From positions 124,001 to 188,000 of the forward strand of contig JBFONV010000006.1 of NCBI GenBank assembly GCA_040779335.1: a stretch of DNA of 64,000 nt, given 5' to 3'. Shown here one piece after another: positions 1 to 7,783 of this stretch. The notes under the pieces were generated by a model. It had not been told where the DNA came from. It ran no database searches and saw only the letters and a program-made list of their open reading frames with translations. This stretch comes from JBFONV01 sp040779335. Lineage in GTDB: Bacteria > Pseudomonadota > Gammaproteobacteria > Enterobacterales > Alteromonadaceae. Within the stretch, counting starts at the first letter, position 1. Every line of letters begins with the position of its first letter. The translations under genes were made by a program, and so were the position numbers.

Positions 1-1871
1 CATTCGCTTGGACAACCGGGGGCATATTCGCTTTTTTGGTATGTTCTAGGCCATCGCTCCATGCAGCAGGCTCAATACCGAGCTCAAATAATATACCAGC
101 AACACGTTCAACAAAGTAAGCGGCTAAGCCACTTGCGTCTTTCACGCCGTTATCAGGATCAGCGATAAAATCTTTACATGCCGGTGATTCAAGCCAAGCT
201 CCAGCCGTTTCATCCGCGCCAATATGATAACGTGACAGCGGGTGGCCAACTTCATCATGCATGGCTTTTACTTGGGTCATCACTTCTTTAACAAAGGCGT
301 AGGAAGATTCCAAACAAACATTAATGGTATTGTCATTATAAAATTGTACTGACGAATATTTCGTCGGATCTGTCGCTTCTGACAATAAAAATTGTTTCGC
401 TTTGTCAGTCTCTTCCAAGATACTGTATTTATTATAGCGAGCAGCCATAGCTTTCACCGCAGCGCGAGAGTGACCTGGCATATCAAGCGATGGGATCACT
501 TGGATATGACGTGCGCTCGCCGCCTTTAAAATATCTTGATAATCAGCAACACTAAAATAGCCGTTAACTGGATTGACGGGATCAACGCCCGCGCCAAGTT
601 GCGGTAATAAGCACTGTTGTTCACTAAAATCTAAACAACGCGTTCCGCCTATTTCAGTTAACTCTGGTAAACTCGGGATCGCTAGGCGCCAGCCCTCATC
701 ATCACCTAAATGCAAATGTAGTTTATTTAATTTATAGGCCGCCATTTGATCTAACAAACGCAGAATAAACGTTTTACTGTGAAAATTTCGAGCAACGTCA
801 ACAAGCAAGCCACGAAATTGATAATGAGGTTCATCACGCACGGTTATTAATGACAATTGCTGACTATCGATTACATATAAGCTCGCCAACGATTGTAAGC
901 CATTAAATACGCCAGACGCTTCACCAGCGACAATAGCAATTTGATCACTGCTAACCTCAAGGGTGTAAGCGCCGATAATACCCTGATCATTTTCATTGAT
1001 GGTGAGCTTCAACGGTATTCCTGCATTACTGAAGCTAACCCCCAACGTCGCTAATCGCACTAAGGCAACCTGCACGTCTTGCTCGGTAACGTTATTTAAT
1101 TGCACGGTTAACCCAGAGCTGATATCCAAGCGCTTATTTTCAGCATTTAATTCAATATATTTTGGCGTCGGAATGATCTGCCTACTTACGTCAAGTTTTT
1201 CTAGTCCTAAACTAGCGTTTCTATCATATAAATCTTGACTGGTAAGCCACTGGCTAGCATCATTTTGTGATCTTTTTGATTGCTTATTTTTGTCAGTGTA
1301 AGGCGCAACAAAAGGGAGAATTTCTAAACCGGTATCGGGGTCGATTTTTGCGCGCGTGCTGTCAATAACTTTAGCGTCTAACCCTTTGGCGTTAACAATA
1401 TAGTTTGGAATAGCATCATATTCGGATAAAGACCAAAACATCGCCCTAAAGAGTAACGACTTGGTTTCACCTTTGTTAAATCCCGTAAAGGACTCTTTTA
1501 GCGTGATTTGATGTAAATCACCATTAAGATGCACAACGCTAAATTCATCACTTTCATAGGATTGTATCGGCGATATTTGACTGAAAACTATCTGCCAGTT
1601 ATTGCTTTTTATTGGCTGATTAGCGGTAAAGCTCAGCTCTACTTCGAAGCAAGCGCCATCAGCAATGTTGGCATCACATTGCTTAGAGGGAATATTGGTG
1701 ATTAAACGATAAGTTACATCGAGCGTCTCAGCGATCAAATTGATATCTTGCTGAGTCGCCGCAGATAGTGCAGGTATTTCATCACTGGAAATTTTTGTCA
1801 TACCACTTTGCTCACATGCGCATAGCAATACAAGAACACTGACAACAAAAGACATTATTTTAATATTCATT
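1..1871 (-). CDS. GH20 beta-N-acetylhexosaminidase (chitobiase) lipoprotein, 3' end off the window
   Basis: The frame stays open from the ATG at 1871 to base 1, about 623 residues; the C-terminus lies outside the window. Glycoside hydrolase family 20 enzymes release terminal GlcNAc from chitooligosaccharides by substrate-assisted catalysis. The N-terminus is a lipoprotein signal with lipobox LCAC (Cys19, followed by Glu, so outer-membrane sorting is expected). A chitobiase-type N-terminal carbohydrate-binding region follows, then a GH20 N-terminal domain and the start of the TIM barrel with RGLLVDVARNFHS. The catalytic Asp-Glu pair is in HIGADETAGAW, encoded near base 205. It is transcribed away from the sulfotransferase gene, and the 46-bp operator palindrome lies 68 bp before its start, so LacI-type control is likely. 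Family assignment is secure; substrate preference is inferred. Confidence 0.93.
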
Positions 1872-1938
1872 CTTAACACTTATCCCAAATTCAATGACTG
1901 TGCAAATTAAACACGGCAAATTCATTCATTATGATGAT

Positions 1939-1984
1939 TAACACTAACCTGTTTTGACAGCGCTGTCAAAACAGGTTAGTGTTA
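1939..1984. promoter_or_regulatory. Perfect 46-bp palindrome with LacI-type operator core
   Basis: Bases 1939-1961 are the exact reverse complement of 1962-1984, with no loop. The centre is TTGACAGCGCTGTCAA, which contains the 14-bp core TGACAGCGCTGTCA seen again before pgi and, with changes, twice before the TonB receptor. Each arm also contains TTGACA, identical to the -35 consensus, so the site could overlap divergent promoters for the hexosaminidase (minus) and sulfotransferase (plus). A short T run follows on the plus strand (1985-1990), so an RNA hairpin role cannot be excluded. The role as operator is inferred from recurrence and CG-centred symmetry. Confidence 0.75.
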
Positions 1985-2037
1985 TTTTTTAAAAAGCATG
2001 TAATAGTCATAAAAGAAGTAATCGCTTATACAACATT

Positions 2038-3564
2038 ATGCCAACCTTCATTAACCTTAAAATACGTAAAGATGACTCTGGTGTCGATAAAAGCATTGCA
2101 GAGTCTCTGGCATTACTCGATAAAGCCTATAGTGCAAGGCGTTCTCAGCAAACTGAGTTTTTGGCGAAACAGATTATTAATCAAGCGCCTAGTACCACAG
2201 CTGCTTATTTACCGTTATTCGAAGTGTTGAAAATGCAGCAACGCTTTGATGAGCTTGAACACCTTTCTCAGCAAGGAATATTACATCATCCTAATGAAGG
2301 GCTTTATTACTATAACCATGCCATAGCGCTGCGATTTTTACGTGAACCACTCAAAGCAACTGATGCTATGTCACAAGCGGTAAAGCTTTGTCCGAACAAT
2401 TATCAGTGGTTAAATTTACTCGGGATCATGAACAAGGAAAATGGACAAATAACAGACGCGCAATTGTGTTTTTCCTTGTGTATTGAAAACGCTCCTCATT
2501 ACATCGCGCCCTATTGGCACCGCAGTGATTTGTCGGCAAAGCTTAGCCTGAACGAACAAGAATATTTAACCACGCTTTTGAATAGCGATCTCGGCAACAT
2601 TAATGACAAAGTTTATGCTGCATTTACGCTTTATAGGCACTATCAGCAGAGGCAAGGTTATGGCAATGCGTTTCACTTTTTATCGCGAGGCGCGGCGCTA
2701 AAAAGAGCGCAGTTACACTATAAACACTCAGATGAAATCCTTGAGCATCGCTCAATAGCGGAGGTATTCAATCAGCAATTGTTTGCCAAAAAGAAGAATA
2801 TTGGCAAGCATACTCCCAATGGTGACAACCCTATTTTCATCTGTGGTATGCCCCGCTCAGGCACCACCTTAGCCGAACAAATTATATCGGCACATCCCTT
2901 GGTTAATGGTGGTGATGAATTACTTGAATTGGCAAACGCCACGCAAACAGTGTTAACACCATCTTTAGCTCAATTGGGCTTTCCACGGTGGGCGCCAAAA
3001 TTATCATCTAAACAATGGTCTGACATTGGCGAGCAATACCTGTTAATGACTAACGGCATCAACAATAAGCGTTTTTTTACCGATAAAATGCCACTTAATT
3101 ATAAAGCCATCGGCATTATAAGACTGGCGTTACCAGACGCTAAAATTGTTTACTGTCAGCGAGATCCGATGGATATTCTTTGGGGATGTTATAAGCAGTT
3201 ATTTGGCCAAGGTAATAACTTTACTTATGATTTATCTGAACTTACCGAGATGATTATTGCCCATCATCAGTTGATGCAGCATTGGTGCTCACTTTTTCCC
3301 GAGCATATTTTTACCTTGGATTATCAAACACTGGTTCATAAACAAGTCAGTACCACAGAAAAATTATTGAAATTTCTTACCCTTGATTGGCATGAGCAAT
3401 GCCTCGAATATCATCGTAATCCACGCACCGTTCATACCATGAGCAATGCCCAAATCAGGCAACCGTTGTTTTCATCAAACATTTCACAATGGCGCAACTA
3501 TCAAGAGCAGTTGATGCCCTACTACCAACGTTTCATGCAAGCAGGGGTAATAAAGGAGGGTTAG
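2038..3564 (+). CDS. TPR-domain sulfotransferase family protein
   Basis: A 508-residue cytoplasmic-type protein with no signal peptide. Residues about 20-250 are helical and TPR-like (for example NEGLYYYNHAIALRFLREP and YQWLNLLGIMNKENGQITDA). The C-terminal half is a PAPS-dependent sulfotransferase: the 5'-phosphosulfate loop is PIFICGMPRSGTTLAEQI (MPRSGTT at 271-277), and KIVYCQRDPMDILWGCYKQ matches the 3'-phosphate-binding region. TPR-sulfotransferases of this type sit beside TonB receptors in many marine and plant-associated proteobacteria; the acceptor is unknown. The gene faces the halogenase-like gene with 12 bp between stops. The start lacks a strong Shine-Dalgarno (AAGAAG lies about 20 bases upstream), so the exact start is uncertain. 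Confidence 0.85.
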   Translation: MPTFINLKIRKDDSGVDKSIAESLALLDKAYSARRSQQTEFLAKQIINQAPSTTAAYLPLFEVLKMQQRFDELEHLSQQGILHHPNEGLYYYNHAIALRFLREPLKATDAMSQAVKLCPNNYQWLNLLGIMNKENGQITDAQLCFSLCIENAPHYIAPYWHRSDLSAKLSLNEQEYLTTLLNSDLGNINDKVYAAFTLYRHYQQRQGYGNAFHFLSRGAALKRAQLHYKHSDEILEHRSIAEVFNQQLFAKKKNIGKHTPNGDNPIFICGMPRSGTTLAEQIISAHPLVNGGDELLELANATQTVLTPSLAQLGFPRWAPKLSSKQWSDIGEQYLLMTNGINNKRFFTDKMPLNYKAIGIIRLALPDAKIVYCQRDPMDILWGCYKQLFGQGNNFTYDLSELTEMIIAHHQLMQHWCSLFPEHIFTLDYQTLVHKQVSTTEKLLKFLTLDWHEQCLEYHRNPRTVHTMSNAQIRQPLFSSNISQWRNYQEQLMPYYQRFMQAGVIKEG

Positions 3565-3576
3565 TTATAGTGACCG

Positions 3577-5169
3577 TTAATACTTTTGCAGGCCAAATTG
3601 ATGTATTTTGTCAATTAGTTGCCGATGACTAGGTAAATTTTTAAGTAAAGTCTGCAGATAAGCTTGTTGCTCGGCAAACATTTGATCTGCTTTTTCGCGA
3701 TCAGCGAACCGTCCCGCCAGATGCTCACTTTCGGTATCAAACTTCATCCCATAAAGTACATATAAATAATTATCTAAGTTAAAAACTTCATCTTTACTAG
3801 TAAAATCATAAGCACTAGGTGGCTGGAAACGCCAGCGCGCTAGGCGCTCTTTTAATCGTTCTGGAATAGTGTTTGGTTGACGATTTTCACGCCAAAAATC
3901 ACTATCAGTGCGCTGCGATAAACAATAATGTAATTTTACAAATTCAATGACACTGTCCCAACTTTGCTTGACCTGTTGGTTAAATTGAGTGGCGAGTAGT
4001 GCCATATCCGATTTTCCTATCGGGAAACGCTCCGCTAACATTTTAGCCGTGGCATCAAAAACTAACAGTCCTGTTGCTTCTAGCGGTTCGACAAAACCTT
4101 GTGCTAAACCTAATGCGACACAGTTTTTATGCCAGAACTTCTCGCGATAGCCAATACGCATCTTCAACAACCGACTTTCAATATTATTAGCGGCGCTGCC
4201 AATATAGGATCTTAAATCTTGTTCTGCTTGTTCATGACTGATATGAGCCGATGAATATACATGCCCTATGCCACGGCGTTGCTTTAAACCAATATCCCAA
4301 ATCCAGCCACAAGATTGCGCACTCGCGAGAGTAAAAGAAGGAATATCAGTGTCTTGATGTTCATATGGTACTTGAATAGCAACCGCGTGGTCGGCAAAAA
4401 GCACATCACTTTTATCGATAAAGCCAACCTCTAAGGTTTTATCGATCAGTAATGCCCTAAAGCCACTGCAATCAACAAAAAAATCAGCAAAAATCTCGCC
4501 ATGCTCATCCGTCAATACCGACTTGATCTCGCCGTTATCATGTTGCGTTATCGCTTTAACCTCGGCGCGAATATGCTTAACACCCAATTTTGTCACGGCA
4601 TTTTTTGTTAATATTTGCGTAAATTTCCCTGCATCTAAGTGATAGGCATAAGAAGTAACACCTTGAAATTCAGGAGTGGTGATCAGCTTTGGTGCTAAGC
4701 CGGCATCGCATATTTTTCCTTGTACTGAAAGCGCATCGACAAAGCTTTTCTTCGCGGTTTCTGGCTGCATTAACCAATAGGGCGTTAAGTTGATTTCGCT
4801 GATATTAGGATAATCAAAAACATGATGGTAATGATCAGGCTGCCCTTGATTAGGGTTATTGAGCCAATCAACAAACTTTATCCCTTGCTTAAACGTAGCA
4901 TCACATTGAGTAATAAATTCGGTTTCGCTAATGCCGAAATACTTTAAGGTATTGCGCATGGCTGGCACTGTGCCTTCCCCTACTCCAATCGTTGGAATAT
5001 TTGGCGACTCAACCAAAATGACTTCAATGCCATTTTCTTGATTGGCACGAAGATTTTTCGCGAGATGGTTAGCGGCCAACCAACCGGCGCTGCCACCACC
5101 AAGGATCAGTACTTTTTTAATTACGCCAAGACCATGCTCAGTCGCTGCAGAGTGAATTGATTCGGTCAC
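3577..5169 (-). CDS. Flavin-dependent tryptophan halogenase family protein, copy 1
   Basis: A 530-residue member of the flavin-dependent halogenase family, whose known members use FADH2, O2 and halide to make HOX. The dinucleotide motif LILGGGSAGW is at 21-30. The family's catalytic lysine (K79 of RebH) aligns with K94 in CDATFKQGIKF, and the catalytic glutamate (E357 of RebH) with E364 in GFVEPLEATG. The signature WxWxIP appears as WIWDIG at 289-294, so the proline is replaced, and the following Ser of EPLEST is Ala. The GTG start at 5169 overlaps the stop of the second copy (GTGA), which implies translational coupling. Halogenation of a real substrate is unproven; these TonB-receptor-linked homologues may act on something other than free tryptophan. 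Confidence 0.88.
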   Translation of the reverse strand: MTESIHSAATEHGLGVIKKVLILGGGSAGWLAANHLAKNLRANQENGIEVILVESPNIPTIGVGEGTVPAMRNTLKYFGISETEFITQCDATFKQGIKFVDWLNNPNQGQPDHYHHVFDYPNISEINLTPYWLMQPETAKKSFVDALSVQGKICDAGLAPKLITTPEFQGVTSYAYHLDAGKFTQILTKNAVTKLGVKHIRAEVKAITQHDNGEIKSVLTDEHGEIFADFFVDCSGFRALLIDKTLEVGFIDKSDVLFADHAVAIQVPYEHQDTDIPSFTLASAQSCGWIWDIGLKQRRGIGHVYSSAHISHEQAEQDLRSYIGSAANNIESRLLKMRIGYREKFWHKNCVALGLAQGFVEPLEATGLLVFDATAKMLAERFPIGKSDMALLATQFNQQVKQSWDSVIEFVKLHYCLSQRTDSDFWRENRQPNTIPERLKERLARWRFQPPSAYDFTSKDEVFNLDNYLYVLYGMKFDTESEHLAGRFADREKADQMFAEQQAYLQTLLKNLPSHRQLIDKIHQFGLQKY

Positions 5170-6722
5170 TCTTTATCAGCCCATAGTTGCGCAATTTCGC
5201 TTAAGGACATGTCATGCAAGCTTTGCAAATAATCTTGATGCGACAAGGTATGCTTAACCACCTCTTGTGAACGGCGAGCTAATTTTTCAAAGACTTGTCG
5301 GCTTTCATCATTATCAATTGCCATGTTTAATTCAGGATAATGCTGCATGCCATATAAAATAAAGCGATAATTCTCATCGGTAAACGTTGTTGAATAACCA
5401 CCGGCTAAATCGAAATATTCACATACTTTATGGCGCCATACCTCAACATTACGTTTCAGCTCAGGGCAGTGTTCAATCGATTTTTGTGCTTGACGCCAAA
5501 AGTCGTTGTCGTCTCTATCAGTTAAGCAATAATGCAAAACAATAAACTGCTTTAAGTCTTGATAGGCTCCATTCATTAAGCGGTTATAAGAATCTCGTAC
5601 CGGTTGTGCGACATCTTTTGACGAGAGGTGCGTTGCCAGTAATCGCGCGCCAATATTAATAATATGTAGGCCTGTTGATTCTAATGGTTCAATAAACCCA
5701 CCTGACAAACCGATAGCAATACAATTGCCTACCCAAAACTCGGGTCGACAACCGACTTTCATGTTGAGGTGAGTGGTTTTTAATACCTTGGCATCGCTAC
5801 CATTATGTTTTATTAATTCGGCTTCGGCTTGCTCAGGCGTTATTTTATTACCATCATACACATAGCCTGTGCCGCGACGATTCACTAAATCGATTTGCCA
5901 GGCCCAACCATTTTCAAGCGCCGTTGCCGTGGTATAAGGTTTAGGCGCTGCGCCATCGGGATAAGCAATTTGCATCGCCACTGCTTTATTGCATGGTAAT
6001 GCCTGTTCAAAAGATGTCCAATTATCTTGCTTTAATTGGTCTATTAATAAGCCTTTAAAACCAGTACTATCAATAAAGACATCCGCTTGATACTCGCCCT
6101 GATCGGTGACAATGCTGACGATATTTTCACCCGAGGTAATCACATCACTAACGGTTGCTTCAATATGTATTACGCCCGCTTCAACCGCTTTTTTTCTTAG
6201 ATAGCGAGACATTAAAACGGCATCGATATGATAACCATAAGGCACTACCCCGTCATAAGGGCGTGAAGATTCAGCTTTAGGGCTATGAGCATGCTGCATT
6301 AAATGGGCAGAAAGTGAGACCCCTTGATCAAACCGTTCAAGGTCTTGGCGTGCGCTTAGCAACCATCGGCTGGCAATATCTAAACCTGGGCCTATTTGCA
6401 CGTGTTCAAACGGATGAAAATATTGATGCTCTTGCCCTGCGTTAGGCTTCATCCAATTTTTAAATAAGATCCCCGTTTTTAGAGTGGCATTGGTTTCTTT
6501 TAACAGTTCTTGTTCATCGAGCCCCATAGCAGCAAAGAAAAATCGAATACTATGCACTGTCGCTTCACCGACACCAATAATACCAATATCTTTACTTTCA
6601 ATAACGGTAATATCTACATGCTTTTGATGCTGATTGTATAAGCGATTCAAATACAATGCGGTCATCCATCCAGATGAGCCGCCGCCGACAATAATGATAG
6701 ATTTTACCGATGCAGTGTTCAT
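5166..6722 (-). CDS. Flavin-dependent tryptophan halogenase family protein, copy 2
   Basis: A 518-residue paralogue of the downstream gene. The ATG at 6722 is chosen because AGAAGG lies 6 bases before it; a longer reading from 6749 would place the start inside the leader. It has IIIVGGGSSGW at 9-19, a lysine in NATLKTG (K82) aligned with the halogenase catalytic lysine, and GGFIEPLESTG with the catalytic Glu at 348. The WxWxIP signature is WAWQID (273-278), again without proline. It lies 34 bp after sapC and overlaps copy 1 by 4 bp, so sapC and the two halogenase genes form one operon. The motifs differ clearly between the two proteins, so they may have different substrates. Confidence 0.88.
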   Translation of the reverse strand: MNTASVKSIIIVGGGSSGWMTALYLNRLYNQHQKHVDITVIESKDIGIIGVGEATVHSIRFFFAAMGLDEQELLKETNATLKTGILFKNWMKPNAGQEHQYFHPFEHVQIGPGLDIASRWLLSARQDLERFDQGVSLSAHLMQHAHSPKAESSRPYDGVVPYGYHIDAVLMSRYLRKKAVEAGVIHIEATVSDVITSGENIVSIVTDQGEYQADVFIDSTGFKGLLIDQLKQDNWTSFEQALPCNKAVAMQIAYPDGAAPKPYTTATALENGWAWQIDLVNRRGTGYVYDGNKITPEQAEAELIKHNGSDAKVLKTTHLNMKVGCRPEFWVGNCIAIGLSGGFIEPLESTGLHIINIGARLLATHLSSKDVAQPVRDSYNRLMNGAYQDLKQFIVLHYCLTDRDDNDFWRQAQKSIEHCPELKRNVEVWRHKVCEYFDLAGGYSTTFTDENYRFILYGMQHYPELNMAIDNDESRQVFEKLARRSQEVVKHTLSHQDYLQSLHDMSLSEIAQLWADKE

Positions 6723-6756
6723 AGGGAACCTTCTTTTACCAAGTAACAATGATGAA

Positions 6757-7458
6757 CTATTGTGTTTTCAATGCGGCTAAGCGATGTAATTGATGTACCG
6801 ATCCCAAATGCGCATATATTGGCGCAAGGAATCCACGTTTACGTAACTCGAGAAAATCTTCATCCGATAATGCATTAAGCTTTTTCTCATCAACAAGATA
6901 AACGCCATTAAGTTGCGATTGCGCACCATTGACATTCATTGCTAACGACTGCTCCATTAACAAGCCTAACTCGTTTAGGGTATTAACAAATGCTTTGGTG
7001 ATATGGGTATGTTCATAATAAAGCCCTAAAGCATTCTTACGTTTTTGCATATATTCGGTTTCGTTACCCTGCTCATCAAATAATAGCTGCCCTTCTTCTT
7101 CACTGACCAAATCACTGGATTCGTCGATGATAATTTGCAATTGCGTTTCATCATGGGCAGCTGGCATTAAGGCAAACGGATGATGAGTAACATAAGCCGG
7201 CACATAATTGCTGCGCCACTTTTCCTCACCATAAAAAAGATTTTCCCCTATTGTTAAGCCTAAAATAGCGACTGACTGAAATTCGCCTGTGTCAGTGTTT
7301 TTTACAAACACGACTGGCATTTCGCTACCAGCTCGGGAAAATTCATGCACGACTAATGGAATAACATGTTGATTATTTACATGTTGATAATTATGGGTTT
7401 CTTTTACTTTTACTTTACCGTGGCTGGTGTAATTAAGCAGACTTGCTTTGGCCGACAT
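6757..7458 (-). CDS. SapC family protein
   Basis: A 233-residue protein matching the SapC family by overall pattern (HVIPLVVHEFSRAGSEMPVVFVKN near the N-terminus, then ILGLTIGENLFYGEEKWRSNYVPAYVTHHPFAL). The name comes from a surface-array-associated protein of Campylobacter; the biochemical role is not known. There is no signal peptide. A clear Shine-Dalgarno (GAGGGA, 8 bases before the ATG) supports the start. It is the first gene of a sapC-halogenase-halogenase operon behind the TonB receptor gene, an association seen in several proteobacterial carbohydrate loci. The family call is from memory of the pattern and fairly secure. Confidence 0.82.
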   Translation of the reverse strand: MSAKASLLNYTSHGKVKVKETHNYQHVNNQHVIPLVVHEFSRAGSEMPVVFVKNTDTGEFQSVAILGLTIGENLFYGEEKWRSNYVPAYVTHHPFALMPAAHDETQLQIIIDESSDLVSEEEGQLLFDEQGNETEYMQKRKNALGLYYEHTHITKAFVNTLNELGLLMEQSLAMNVNGAQSQLNGVYLVDEKKLNALSDEDFLELRKRGFLAPIYAHLGSVHQLHRLAALKTQ

Positions 7459-7518
7459 TTTGAATTCCCTCGTGAGATAACAATAGATTAGTTCACTCTT
7501 ATTAATCTAATCGCTCTG

Positions 7519-7577
7519 ATACCAACCTGCATAAATATTCGATCACTTTGCGACTAAATATTTAAGTCGTTTGGTAT
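7519..7577. repeat. Short dispersed repeat with TACCAA/TTGGTA inverted ends (copy A)
   Basis: A 59-bp unit begins ATACCAA and ends TTGGTAT (7-bp perfect terminal inverted repeats). It contains a second inverted pair, CGACT and AGTCG, around an AT-rich palindrome. Its left part (ACCAACCTGCATAAATATT) and right part (AGTCGTTTGGTAT) match the shorter unit at 12489-12524. The form suggests a REP- or MITE-like dispersed family; two copies in this window are direct evidence. Confidence 0.65.
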
Positions 7578-7739
7578 GGCAGCGTGTAAACTTACCTTAT
7601 TGATGTGAAATAGGAAAGATACCTGAGTAGCTATTGCCATTAACATGCTCTTGATCAAAGTCGGTAATGCGAACAACTTCATCAGAGAGGACGTTTAAAA
7701 ATCAATTAATTTCAATAAATTACTTTTGTTCATATTTAT

Positions 7740-7766
7740 AAAAAAGGGAGACAAGCTCCCTTTTTT
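7740..7766 (-). terminator. Intrinsic terminator of the TonB receptor gene
   Basis: GGGAG-ACAAG-CTCCC hairpin flanked by A6 and T6, 17 bp after the receptor stop codon on the minus strand. The symmetric A/T tracts would also allow function from the other side. Confidence 0.85.
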
Positions 7767-7783
7767 AATTAGCGATTTAAGGT

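Larger units (their letters stand above)
7459..7783. other. 325-bp intergenic region between sapC and the TonB receptor gene
   Basis: It holds a 59-bp inverted-end repeat (7519-7577) and the receptor gene's terminator (7740-7766). The promoter of the sapC operon must lie between the terminator and 7458, but I see no convincing -35/-10 pair and no copy of the 14-bp operator. No small gene is apparent. Confidence 0.6.
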
